A DNA stretch of 64,000 nt from Streptomyces sp. NBC_01116 (GTDB taxonomy: Bacteria > Actinomycetota > Actinomycetes > Streptomycetales > Streptomycetaceae). Under the pieces are notes generated by a model. The model saw only the letters and a program-made list of their open reading frames with translations, was not told the origin of the DNA and ran no database searches. The position numbers and the translations under genes are program-made. The DNA lies in NCBI RefSeq assembly GCF_041435495.1, contig NZ_CP108644.1:5999501-6063500 (forward strand), written 5' to 3'. Below are positions 33,909-42,098 of the stretch, piece after piece (within the stretch, counting starts at the first letter, position 1; every line of letters begins with the position of its first letter).

Positions 33909-34958
33909 TCAGGAGGCGGCGCGCCTCGCCAGGCCGAGCGCGTACTCCGGCCACCAGTCGCCGGCCGGCGGGCCGCCCCGGCAGGTGCCGTCGGAGTCGC
34001 CCGGCCGCTTGATCCACAGATAGGCGTCGAGCCGGTCGTCGCCGGTGTCGGTGGTCGGCGGAGCGCCGAGCCCCCGGCCCGGCGGATTGCACCAGGCCTC
34101 CTCACGGCCCCCGGACAGGGGGCCGTTGCCGTTGCGGCTGGTGTCGATCACGAAGTGCGAGCCGCCCACGGCGTCGGAGAGCCGGCCGGCGTACGTCTTC
34201 ACGCTCTCGTTCGACTGGAAGTTGGAGACGTTCAGCGAGAAGCCGTCGGCCCGGTCGATGCCGGCCTGCCGCAGCGGCTGTGCCATCTTGGCCGGCTCGT
34301 CGATCCAGTCCGGGTTGCCCGCGTCCAGGTAGACCTGGGTCTTCGGCAGGGCCCCCAGCGTGTCCACCGCCTCGGAGAGGAGCTGGTAGCGCTCGGCGTG
34401 GTGCTCGGCCGGGGTGCAGCCGTCGGTGATGTGGGGGAGGGCGTCCGGCTCCAGGATCACGGTCGTGGGGGCGTCCCCGATGGCCGCCGCGAACTCCCCG
34501 ATCCAGGAGCGGTAGGCGTCCGCGTCCTTCGCGCCGCCCGCGGAGTAGAGCCCGCAGTCGCGGTGCGGGATGTTGTACGCCACCAGCAGGAGGGTCTTCT
34601 TCGTGCGGGCGGCGGACTTCGCGGCGGCCCGGATGCCCGGGGCCGGGTCGTCCCACGCGGGCCAGTCGGCCACCGGCCGGTCGGAGATCCGCCGCAGGAT
34701 CTTCGCCTCCGCCTCGCGCCCCTCCTTCTCCCAGGTGCGCACCTGGCGGGCCGCGTCGCTGTTCGGGTCGACCCAGTACGGGGAGGCCGCGCTCGGGGCG
34801 GGCTCTCCCCGGACGAGCTCGTCCGCCGCATCGGCGGTCCCGGTGACACGCGGTTCCGGCGTCGAGCAGCCCGCGGTGAGCACGGTCGCCAGGGTGAGGG
34901 CGGCCAGGACCGGGAGGGTACGGGGGAGAGCGCGGGGGACGATTCTGCGGCCGGACAT
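33909..34958 (-). CDS. Glycoside hydrolase family 6 lipoprotein (CslZ-like)
   Basis: A 349-residue exported GH6 endoglucanase. It has a lipoprotein signal with lipobox LTAGC (C31) and a GH6 catalytic barrel. Motifs visible are YNIPHRDCGLYSAGG, the signature VILEPDALPHI containing the catalytic Asp, and DTSRNGNGP...EAWCNPPGRGLG near the C-terminus. The family hydrolyses beta-1,4-glucans. Next to cslA-glxA it matches the endoglucanase CslZ that accompanies them in other Streptomyces, and would trim or release the tip glycan. It is convergent with glxA and separated by 25 bp. ATG 34958 is preferred because the lipobox then sits at normal depth. Confidence 0.9.
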   Translation of the reverse strand: MSGRRIVPRALPRTLPVLAALTLATVLTAGCSTPEPRVTGTADAADELVRGEPAPSAASPYWVDPNSDAARQVRTWEKEGREAEAKILRRISDRPVADWPAWDDPAPGIRAAAKSAARTKKTLLLVAYNIPHRDCGLYSAGGAKDADAYRSWIGEFAAAIGDAPTTVILEPDALPHITDGCTPAEHHAERYQLLSEAVDTLGALPKTQVYLDAGNPDWIDEPAKMAQPLRQAGIDRADGFSLNVSNFQSNESVKTYAGRLSDAVGGSHFVIDTSRNGNGPLSGGREEAWCNPPGRGLGAPPTTDTGDDRLDAYLWIKRPGDSDGTCRGGPPAGDWWPEYALGLARRAAS

Positions 34959-35094
34959 CCAGACCCCTAGGGCGGCGGTGACGCACGGATACGGAGCACA
35001 GGGAAACGTGAGCAATCGTGACATAACGGTTACGGGGAGTGGCGGTGCGACACTTTTCGTGACCCTTATGCCCGCGACGGCCGCCCGGCGCGCG

Positions 35095-36078
35095 TCAGAC
35101 GGAGGCGGCCAGCGCGATGCCCAGCGGCGTGCGCTCGTACAGCACCTGGTGTCCGTAGCGCCGCGAGGTCAGCAGTCCCGCCCCGCGCAGCACGGACAGA
35201 TGGTCCGACACGGACGAGGGGGCGAGGCCCAGCCGGTGCGCCAGCGCGCTCGTCCCGGCCGGTTCGTCCAGGGCGCACAGCACGTCGGCCCGGACCCGGC
35301 CGAGCAGCCGGGCGAGGGTCTCGGGGGTCCGGTCGCCGGACTCGCTCCACAGCCCGCCGATGCCGCGCGCCGGGTAGATCAGCCCGGGCCGCCACGGCTC
35401 CTCGTGGCCGCCCACCACCTCGGGCCAGACGAAGACGCTCGGCATCAGCACCAGCCCCTGCCCGCCGAGCACCCGCTCGTGGTCGCCCTGGGTCCCGGCC
35501 ACCGTGAGCGTCGAGCCGTTCCAGCTCAGCCGGGGGCTCAGCTCACCCAGGAGCTGTTCGAGCCCGCTGTCCGCGAGCCGCCGCGAGTGGTAGGTGATGT
35601 CCGCCTCCAGCAGCGCCCGCAGCCGGGGCCAGTACGGCTCGATGAGTGCCTGCCAGGCCTGCTCCAGCAGGTCGGCCAGCTCGCGTACGGCCCGCGCCGG
35701 GTCGGCCAGCAGCCGGCGCCCGACCGGCGACGCGCTCCCTCCGTGCCGGTCCGCCAGGGCCAGTGCCATGTCGGCCCGCGCCACCTCCGGATCGACCGCC
35801 CGCACCGCCGCGATCTCCTCCTCGAAGGTGGCCAGCGGCCCGATCGGCGGCGGGCAGATGAAGTCCGGGTTGTGGCCGACGGCCGGCATCAGCAGCCACA
35901 GCGGCTCCAGGTCCAGCGCCCCGGACGCCTCCCGGATCCGGCGGAGCCACGGCAGGTGGTAGCCGTGGCGGCCGGTGCGGCGCAGGGTGCGCACCGCTTC
36001 CTGGGTCTCGAACAGCGGTGACAGCGCGAACCGGCAGCGCAGCAGATCGCTCTCACCGAAGTGCAGCTGGAACGGCAT
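35095..36078 (-). CDS. ArsR-type winged-helix regulator (DUF5937 domain)
   Basis: A 327-residue protein starting MPFQLHFGESDLLRCRFALS. The N-terminal 230 residues form the DUF5937-type domain common in Streptomyces (PLFETQEAVRTLR, YHLPWLRRIR and a PPPIGPLATFEEEIAAVR segment). The C-terminal 90 residues are an ArsR winged helix (ALDEPAGTSALAHRLGLAPSSVSDHLSVLRGAGLLTSRRYGHQVLYERTPLG). It is divergent from the MFS gene at 36160 with 81 bp between starts, so it most likely represses that transporter. The inducer is unknown. Confidence 0.9.
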   Translation of the reverse strand: MPFQLHFGESDLLRCRFALSPLFETQEAVRTLRRTGRHGYHLPWLRRIREASGALDLEPLWLLMPAVGHNPDFICPPPIGPLATFEEEIAAVRAVDPEVARADMALALADRHGGSASPVGRRLLADPARAVRELADLLEQAWQALIEPYWPRLRALLEADITYHSRRLADSGLEQLLGELSPRLSWNGSTLTVAGTQGDHERVLGGQGLVLMPSVFVWPEVVGGHEEPWRPGLIYPARGIGGLWSESGDRTPETLARLLGRVRADVLCALDEPAGTSALAHRLGLAPSSVSDHLSVLRGAGLLTSRRYGHQVLYERTPLGIALAASV

Positions 36079-36159
36079 CTCTCTCCCTCGCACCCGCCCG
36101 GACATTCGGCTCCAGCCGAAAGTCTAGGACCGGCCGCGCCCCGGCCGCAGGCTCGTCCC

Positions 36160-37581
36160 ATGCCGACCGACAGCCCCGCCCCGGCGGACACACCCCGTAC
36201 CCCGCCCGCCCCGGCGGGGCCGGTCCCGGCTCCGCCCCCGGAGCGTGCCGCCCACCGTGACCCGGGCCCCGGGCCCACGCTCCGGGAGTCCGCCGCCCCC
36301 GGCCCCGACGTCCCGGCCCCCGCCGCCCCGCGCGGCTACCGGGCCGTCTTCGCCGTCACCGAGTTCCGGGCCGTCTTCGCCGCGCACCTGCTCTCGCTGC
36401 TCGGCGTCGTGGTCAGCGAACTGGCGCTCACCGTGCTCGTCTACGACCTCACCGGTTCCCCGCTGCTCAGCGCGCTGACGTTCGCGCTGGGGCTGCTCCC
36501 GTACCTGATCGGCGGGACGCTGTTCGCCGGGGTCGCCGACCGCTACCCGGCCCGCCGCGTCCTGGTCGTCTGCGACCTGCTCTGCGCGGCCTGCGTCGCC
36601 GTGATGCTGGTGCCCGCCACCCCGGTCGCCGGACTCCTCGCCCTGCGCTGCCTGGTCGCCGCCGTCGCGCCCGTCTTCACCGGCACCCGGATGGCGGCGC
36701 TCACCGACATCCTCGGCGAGGGCGACCTCTACGTGCTGGGCCGCTCCTTGCTGCGGATCGTCTCGCAGAGCGCGATGCTCATCGGCTTCGGCGCCGGAGG
36801 GGTGCTGCTCACCGTGCTGTCCCCGCGCGGCGCGATCACCGTCACCGTGGTGACCTTCCTGTGCTCGGCCGCCCTCCTCCGCTTCGGGACCCGCGACCGC
36901 CCGGCCCGCGCCGTCACGGGCGACGGCGGCGGGACCCTCCTCAAGGAGTCGCTCTCCGGGGCCCGCCTGGTGCTGGGCGACCGCCGCATCCGGGCGCTGA
37001 TGCTGCTGTTCTGGCTGCCCGCGATGTTCGTGGTGGCCCCGGAGGCGCTCGCCGCCCCGTACGCCGACGCGATCGGCGCCCCGCCCGCCGCGCTCGGGCT
37101 GCTGCTCTGCGCGATGGCCGTCGGGCACATCGGGGCCGAGCTGTTCGTGGGCTCCGCGCTCAGCCCCCGTAACCGCTCCCGGATCGTCCTGCCGGTCGCC
37201 GCCGCCGGCCTGCTCCCGCTCCTCGTGTACGTGGTCCGCCCCGGGCTGCCGCTGGCCCTGGCCGCCCTCGCCCTCGCCGGTGCGGGCGCGGCCTATGTGA
37301 TCGGGCTCGACCAGTGGTTCGTCGACGCCGTGCCCCAGGAACTGCGCGGCCGGGCCATGACGCTGCTCACCGCCGGGCTGATGACCGTCCAGGGCCTCGG
37401 GATGGCGCTGGCGGGGCTCGCGGCCGAGTTCTTCCCCGTGCACCAGGTGGTCGCCGGATCCGGAATCATCGGTACCGTCCTTACGCTCCTGCTCGTCGCC
37501 GAGGTCCGCAGGACAGCCCCCGGACGGATGTCCGATACCGAAGGACGAGACGGGGCTGACCGGCATGTGACCAGTCGGTAA
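36160..37581 (+). CDS. MFS transporter
   Basis: A 473-residue major facilitator with a Pro-rich cytoplasmic N-terminus (about 60 residues) and 12 hydrophobic helices. It contains the loop 2-3 motif GVADRYPARRVLVV typical of drug/H+ antiporters in the actinobacterial EntS/enterobactin-exporter-like branch, and a C-terminus ending VRRTAPGRMSDTEGRDGADRHVTSR. It probably exports a small molecule. The divergent ArsR regulator and the MarR gene 10 bp downstream suggest drug- or metabolite-responsive control. Confidence 0.88.
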   Translation: MPTDSPAPADTPRTPPAPAGPVPAPPPERAAHRDPGPGPTLRESAAPGPDVPAPAAPRGYRAVFAVTEFRAVFAAHLLSLLGVVVSELALTVLVYDLTGSPLLSALTFALGLLPYLIGGTLFAGVADRYPARRVLVVCDLLCAACVAVMLVPATPVAGLLALRCLVAAVAPVFTGTRMAALTDILGEGDLYVLGRSLLRIVSQSAMLIGFGAGGVLLTVLSPRGAITVTVVTFLCSAALLRFGTRDRPARAVTGDGGGTLLKESLSGARLVLGDRRIRALMLLFWLPAMFVVAPEALAAPYADAIGAPPAALGLLLCAMAVGHIGAELFVGSALSPRNRSRIVLPVAAAGLLPLLVYVVRPGLPLALAALALAGAGAAYVIGLDQWFVDAVPQELRGRAMTLLTAGLMTVQGLGMALAGLAAEFFPVHQVVAGSGIIGTVLTLLLVAEVRRTAPGRMSDTEGRDGADRHVTSR

Positions 37582-37591
37582 GGTCGATGCC

Positions 37592-38101
37592 GTGCCGAAG
37601 CCGCTCAGTCTTCCCTTCGATCCCATCGCCCGCGCCGACGAGCTCTGGCAGCAGCGCTGGGGACCCGTGCCCTCGATGGGGGCGATCACCTCGATCATGC
37701 GGGCCCAGCAGATCCTGCTCGCCGAGGTCGACGCCGTCGTCAAGCCGTACGGGCTGACCTTCGCCCGGTACGAGGCGCTGGTGCTGCTCGCCTTCTCCAA
37801 GGCCGGAGAGCTGCCGATGTCCAAGATCGGGGAGCGGCTGATGGTGCACCCCACCTCGGTCACCAACACCGTGGACCGGCTGGTCAGGTCCGGTCTCGTC
37901 GACAAGCGGCCGAATCCCAACGACGGCCGGGGGACGCTGGCGTCCATCACCGACAAGGGCCGCGACGTCGTCGAGGCGGCCACCCGGGACCTGGTCGCGA
38001 TCGACTTCGGGCTCGGGGTGTACGACTCCGAGGAGTGCGCCGAGATCTTCGCCATGCTGCGTCCGCTGCGGGTGGCGGCCCAGGACTTCGAGGAGAAGTG
38101 A
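37592..38101 (+). CDS. MarR-family transcriptional regulator
   Basis: A 169-residue MarR protein. A dimerisation N-terminus (PFDPIARADELWQQRWG) precedes the winged helix (FARYEALVLLAFSKAGELPMSKIGERLMVHPTSVTNTVDRLVRSGLVDKRPNPNDGRGTLASITDKG). The start is GTG 37592, 10 bp after the MFS stop, so it is probably in the MFS operon or uses its own promoter inside it. From memory a protein of this type also precedes the DUF3817-icmA segment in S. coelicolor. It could control the palindrome in front of icmA, but nothing in the sequence proves this. Confidence 0.9.
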   Translation: MPKPLSLPFDPIARADELWQQRWGPVPSMGAITSIMRAQQILLAEVDAVVKPYGLTFARYEALVLLAFSKAGELPMSKIGERLMVHPTSVTNTVDRLVRSGLVDKRPNPNDGRGTLASITDKGRDVVEAATRDLVAIDFGLGVYDSEECAEIFAMLRPLRVAAQDFEEK

Positions 38102-38168
38102 ACGCGGGCCTCCGGTGGGACCGGGGTCGCGCGAAGATCGCCCCGGTCGTCCCGTTACGCTCGTAGCC

Positions 38169-38495
38169 ATGAAACAGAACGTGCTCACCCGCTACCGGGT
38201 GATGGCCTACGTCACCGCCATCTGGCTGCTCGTCTTCACCGTGGCGATCATCGCGAAGTACGGCTTCGAGACCGGCGACACCATGCTGATCTCGCAGATC
38301 CACGGCGTGCTGTTCATCGTCTACGTCGTCTTCGCGTTCGATCTCGGCTCCAAGGCGAAGTGGCCCTTCGGCAAGCTCCTGTGGGTGCTGGCCGCGGGCT
38401 GCATCCCCTTCGCCTCGTTCTTCGTCGAGCCGAAGGTCAGCCGCGAGGCCCGCGCCCTGGTCACCGACCCCGCACCGGTCACCGCCAAGGCCTGA
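38169..38495 (+). CDS. DUF3817 membrane protein (copy 2)
   Basis: A 108-residue paralogue of the protein at 29303. Three membrane helices carry the same family motifs: YRVMAYVTAIWLLVFTVAII, QIHGVLFIVYVVFAFDLGSKAKWPF and LAAGCIPFASFFVEPKV. ATG 38169 is used. It lies between the MarR gene and icmA and is closed by the hairpin at 38520. Function is unknown. Confidence 0.9.
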   Translation: MKQNVLTRYRVMAYVTAIWLLVFTVAIIAKYGFETGDTMLISQIHGVLFIVYVVFAFDLGSKAKWPFGKLLWVLAAGCIPFASFFVEPKVSREARALVTDPAPVTAKA

Positions 38496-38519
38496 GCCGA
38501 GGGCGCCCGGACCGCCCCG

Positions 38520-38549
38520 AACCGCCCGCGCGCAAAGCGCCGGGCGGTT
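38520..38549. terminator. Hairpin terminator after DUF3817
   Basis: Arms aaccgcccg (38520-38528) and cgggcggtt (38541-38549) with an inner gcgc/gcgc pairing isolate the DUF3817 gene from the icmA promoter. Confidence 0.75.
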
Positions 38550-38560
38550 TGCCATCGACA

Positions 38561-38582
38561 TTTACTAGGACGTCCTAGTAAA
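38561..38582. promoter_or_regulatory. Perfect 22-bp palindrome, probable icmA operator
   Basis: The half-site tttactaggac is followed directly by its exact reverse complement, so there is no spacer. The palindrome ends 8 bp before the icmA start codon and covers the only AT-rich stretch, where a promoter or leaderless start would lie. The dyad length fits a TetR- or MarR-type repressor. No second copy was noticed in the window. Confidence 0.75.
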
Positions 38583-38590
38583 TTCGGAGT

Positions 38591-40291
38591 ATGGACGCTG
38601 ACGCGATCGAGGAAGGCCGCCTCCGCTGGCAGGCCCGTTACGACAAGGCCCGCAAGCGTGACGCGGACTTCACCACGCTCTCCGGGGACCCGGTCGAGCC
38701 CGCGTACGGGCCGCGCCCCGGTGACACGTACGAGGGATTCGAGCGGATCGGCTGGCCGGGGGAGTACCCCTTCACCCGCGGGCTGCACCCCACCGGCTAC
38801 CGGGGCCGCACCTGGACGATCCGCCAGTTCGCCGGCTTCGGCAACGCCCAGCAGACCAACGAGCGCTACAAGATGATCCTCGCGGCGGGCGGCGGCGGCC
38901 TCAGCGTCGCCTTCGACATGCCGACGCTGATGGGCCGGGACTCCGACGACCCGCGCTCGCTCGGCGAGGTCGGCCACTGCGGGGTCGCCATCGACTCCGC
39001 CGCCGACATGGAGGTCCTCTTCGGGGACATCCCCCTCGGCGACGTCACCACCTCGATGACGATCAGCGGCCCGGCCGTGCCCGTCTTCTGCATGTACCTG
39101 GTCGCCGCCGAGCGCCAGGGCGTCGATCCGGGCGTCCTCAACGGCACGCTCCAGACCGACATCTTCAAGGAGTACATCGCGCAGAAGGAGTGGCTCTTCC
39201 AGCCCGAGCCCCACCTGCGCCTCATCGGCGACCTGATGGAGCACTGCGCCCGCGACATCCCCGCCTACAAGCCGCTCTCCGTCTCCGGCTACCACATCCG
39301 CGAGGCCGGGGCGACGGCCGCGCAGGAGCTGGCGTACACCCTCGCGGACGGCTTCGGCTACGTGGAGCTGGGCCTCTCGCGCGGCCTGGACGTCGACACC
39401 TTCGCGCCCGGACTCTCCTTCTTCTTCGACGCGCACCTGGACTTCTTCGAGGAGATCGCCAAGTTCCGCGCCGCCCGCCGCATCTGGGCCCGCTGGATGA
39501 AGGAGACGTACGGCGCCAAGACCGACAAGGCGCAGTGGCTCCGCTTCCACACCCAGACCGCCGGCGTCTCGCTCACCGCGCAGCAGCCGTACAACAACGT
39601 GGTGCGCACCGCCGTCGAGGCGCTCTCCGCCGTGCTCGGCGGCACCAACTCGCTCCACACCAACGCCCTCGACGAGACCCTCGCGCTCCCCTCCGAGCAG
39701 GCCGCCGAGATCGCCCTGCGCACCCAGCAGGTGCTGATGGAGGAGACCGGCGTCGCCAATGTGGCCGACCCGCTGGGCGGTTCCTGGTACGTCGAGCAGC
39801 TCACCGACCGGATCGAGGCCGAGGCCGAGAAGATCTTCGACCAGATCAAGGAGCGCGGCACCCGGGCCCACCCCGACGGGCAGCACCCCATCGGGCCGAT
39901 GACCTCCGGCATCCTGCGCGGCATCGAGGACGGCTGGTTCACCGGCGAGATCGCCGAGTCCGCGTTCCAGTACCAGCGGGCCCTGGAGAAGGGCGACAAG
40001 CGGGTCGTCGGCGTCAACGTCCACCACGGCTCGGTCACCGGCGACCTGGAGATCCTCCGGGTCAGCCACGAGGTCGAGCGCGACCAGGTCAGCCAGCTCG
40101 CCGACCGCAAGTCCCACCGCGACGACGCCAAGGTGACCGCCGCCCTCGACGCGATGCTCGCCTCCGCCCGCGACGGCTCGAACATGATCGCGCCGATGCT
40201 GGACGCGGTACGGGCCGAGGCCACGCTCGGCGAGATCTGCGGGGTGCTCCGCGAGGAGTGGGGCACCTACACGGAGCCGCCGGGCTTCTGA
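38591..40291 (+). CDS. icmA: Isobutyryl-CoA mutase large subunit IcmA
   Basis: A 566-residue B12-dependent acyl-CoA mutase catalytic subunit, interconverting n-butyryl-CoA and isobutyryl-CoA. The TIM-barrel substrate domain is complete (TIRQFAGFGNAQQTNERYKMIL, SVAFDMPTLMGRDSDDPRS, VSGYHIREAGATAAQELAYTLADG, TQTAGVSLTAQQPYNNVVRTAVEALSAVLGGTNSLHTN). It ends before any cobalamin-binding DxHxxG domain. Length and lack of that domain fit IcmA, whose B12-binding partner IcmB is encoded elsewhere. The ATG has only a poorly spaced ggag (38586-38589, 1 nt away). It is likely repressed through the palindrome upstream. Confidence 0.92.
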   Translation: MDADAIEEGRLRWQARYDKARKRDADFTTLSGDPVEPAYGPRPGDTYEGFERIGWPGEYPFTRGLHPTGYRGRTWTIRQFAGFGNAQQTNERYKMILAAGGGGLSVAFDMPTLMGRDSDDPRSLGEVGHCGVAIDSAADMEVLFGDIPLGDVTTSMTISGPAVPVFCMYLVAAERQGVDPGVLNGTLQTDIFKEYIAQKEWLFQPEPHLRLIGDLMEHCARDIPAYKPLSVSGYHIREAGATAAQELAYTLADGFGYVELGLSRGLDVDTFAPGLSFFFDAHLDFFEEIAKFRAARRIWARWMKETYGAKTDKAQWLRFHTQTAGVSLTAQQPYNNVVRTAVEALSAVLGGTNSLHTNALDETLALPSEQAAEIALRTQQVLMEETGVANVADPLGGSWYVEQLTDRIEAEAEKIFDQIKERGTRAHPDGQHPIGPMTSGILRGIEDGWFTGEIAESAFQYQRALEKGDKRVVGVNVHHGSVTGDLEILRVSHEVERDQVSQLADRKSHRDDAKVTAALDAMLASARDGSNMIAPMLDAVRAEATLGEICGVLREEWGTYTEPPGF

Positions 40292-40548
40292 GGGCCCCGG
40301 GGAGGGCCCGGCGCTCGGTACCGGCTCTCCCCTCCGCTCCCTGCCTTCACCGGCGCTTCCCAGACGTCAGCGTGAACAGTGCCCCGCCGCCGGGCGCCGC
40401 CCCTGCCGTCGGTTCCGCACCGTGGGCACCGGCCGCGCCCGCCCGGACCTCCACCAGGCAACTTGTGTGCGGCCAGTGAGAACTCCAAACGGAATGACTT
40501 GTTGGCGTCAGGTGCTCGTCGCGGGGTGCTGTCGGACAGCATGGGGCG

Positions 40549-40953
40549 ATGGACGTTGATCAGCCGCTGCCTCGCGAGGTGAAAGTCATCGGCTCGGCCG
40601 CGCTGTTCGAACTGGAGGAGCGGGCGTGTGACCTCAGCTTGAACTCGCGACTGGACCCGGCGTGGGTGCGGGCGAGCGTGGCGCCCGACGGCACCCATTA
40701 CCTGTGGCCGGCCCGGTGGAACAGCCTGTCCCACCGGCCGGATGTTCCGCGACAGCTGCGGTGCGAGCTGTTGATCACTCTGCGTACGGGAGACCGTGTG
40801 GTGAGCTGGCTGGACGTGGTTCCCGACGACTTCACCCCGCTGCCGAGGGTGACCTCACGCGAAGAAGGCATGCAGGTCAGCCGGCTTCTTGACCGTGCCC
40901 CTTCGGTCAGGGATCGGCTGCTGCGGGAGGGGGAGAGCTCGGATCGGCTGTGA
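40549..40953 (+). CDS. Hypothetical protein
   Basis: A 134-residue soluble protein, MDVDQPLPREVKVIGSAALF at the N-terminus, acidic at the C-terminus (LLREGESSDRL). No family is recognised. The segment APDGTHYLWPARWNSLSHRPDVPRQLRCELLITLRTGDRVVSWLDVVPDDFTPLPRV looks like a beta-rich fold and may be coding by composition. The ribosome binding site is weak (gggg just upstream). It opens the less conserved segment 40.3-46.2 kb. The 257 bp before it hold no gene I can support. Confidence 0.55.
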   Translation: MDVDQPLPREVKVIGSAALFELEERACDLSLNSRLDPAWVRASVAPDGTHYLWPARWNSLSHRPDVPRQLRCELLITLRTGDRVVSWLDVVPDDFTPLPRVTSREEGMQVSRLLDRAPSVRDRLLREGESSDRL

Positions 40954-41376
40954 CAGGCGCCGCCGGCAGACGAGTGCGCATCCCAGGGCGAGGGAGGCTT
41001 CCATGGTTTCGGCGGAGCACCATGGTTGAGGGTGTGTCACGAAGCCGGACGTGCGGTCCCGGGTGCTCTGCACTCCGTGAGGTAAGTCACCCTGAATCTT
41101 TGCTGTCTTTGCGCAAATTCATGACCTTTCACGGTGCAGGGGAAGGCTTGCTGGTGGCAGGGCTGGCGGACCGATGGCGTGGGGTGGTTGTTGTTGCTGG
41201 ATAAGCAGTCGGGAACACCCGTACGTCACTAGAGATTCGCTCTGGGTGACATTCTGCAGGTTGCCACTGCACACCAGCGCGTTTCGGGTCGTCGTTGTGG
41301 TGAAGGTGCACTCCGGCGCATTCCCGGGCGCAGTCCAGCCGCTGCCCGGATCTTCACAGGAGAGGGGCCAACGTCT
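40954..41376. other. 423-bp intergenic region
   Basis: No gene is supported. The stretch 41085-41135 (aatctttgctgtctttgcgc and caaattcatgacctttcacg) and the stretch around 41190 are clearly less GC-rich than the genome and are the probable promoter region for the sigma-factor operon that follows. Confidence 0.5.
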
Positions 41377-41532
41377 GTGACGACCCGACTCGCAGGTGAC
41401 CTGATCGTCCTCACCCCGGTGGCACGCGTCTTCGGCGCGGACGCCATCGCCCTGCTCCGACGCCTCGCCGCCGCAGGCGTACGGGCCGACGTCAGCGAGA
41501 GGACACCGTATGAACGTGAGGGCGGCCGGTGA
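41377..41532 (+). CDS. Small ORF translationally coupled to the ECF sigma gene
   Basis: A 51-residue protein. It starts GTG 41377 after agagggg (41361-41367) and its TGA overlaps the GTG of the sigma-factor gene by 4 bp. The N-terminal half is hydrophobic-amphipathic (VTTRLAGDLIVLTPVARVFG, then ADAIALLRRLAAAG) and the C-terminus is charged. The ribosome binding site, codon composition and overlap support real translation. It may be a leader peptide or a small modulator of the sigma factor. No homologue is recognised. Confidence 0.6.
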   Translation: MTTRLAGDLIVLTPVARVFGADAIALLRRLAAAGVRADVSERTPYEREGGR

Positions 41533-42098
41533 GCAGGAACCGCAGCCGCGCCACCCCCGGCGTTTCCCCCGTGAGCACCGACCGCCCGGATCTGTCCTTC
41601 ACCGCGTTCCACCAGATGAACCGGGCCAGCTACGTCCGCTACGCCGAGACCTACCTCCGCCACCGCCAGGACGCCGAAGAGGCCATCGACAGCGCCTTCG
41701 AGCACCTGCTTCGCACCTGGGACCAGGTCCTGCTCACGGAGAACCCCGCCGCCTACGCCTGGACCATCACGCGGAACAAGGTCATCGACCACGCCCGTGC
41801 CCGCACCCGCCGGCCCCCGCTGATCGAGGACGCGGCCTTCGACACCGTCGCCCTGCGCGATGCCGTCGACCCCATCGGCCAGATCACCGAATCCCTCACC
41901 CTCTTCCGCGCCCTGCGCCGGCTCACCGACCGCCAGCAGGACGTCATGGTGATGACCTTCCTCCACGGCATGAACGCGACCGAGGTGGCCGCCGTACTGG
42001 GCATGAGCAGCCCCACTGTCCGCTCCACGGTCCGTCACTCCCTGCGCCGCCTGCGGGAGATCCTGGGGCCCGACCGCACCATGGAAGGACGGCGATGA
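41529..42098 (+). CDS. ECF-type RNA polymerase sigma factor
   Basis: A 189-residue sigma-70 family group 4 factor. Region 2 runs from about residue 26 (FHQMNRASYVRYAETYLRHRQDAEEAIDSAFEHLLRTWDQV...NPAAYAWTITRNKVIDHAR). Region 4 is at about 125-180 (LRRLTDRQQDVMVMTFLHGMNATEVAAVLGMSSPTVRSTVRHSLRRLRE). There is no region 3 and no fused anti-sigma domain. The gene is embedded in a coupled trio with the 51-residue ORF upstream and the 42095 gene downstream, both with 4-bp overlaps. The downstream protein lacks the usual zinc anti-sigma motif. Confidence 0.93.
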   Translation: MSRNRSRATPGVSPVSTDRPDLSFTAFHQMNRASYVRYAETYLRHRQDAEEAIDSAFEHLLRTWDQVLLTENPAAYAWTITRNKVIDHARARTRRPPLIEDAAFDTVALRDAVDPIGQITESLTLFRALRRLTDRQQDVMVMTFLHGMNATEVAAVLGMSSPTVRSTVRHSLRRLREILGPDRTMEGRR

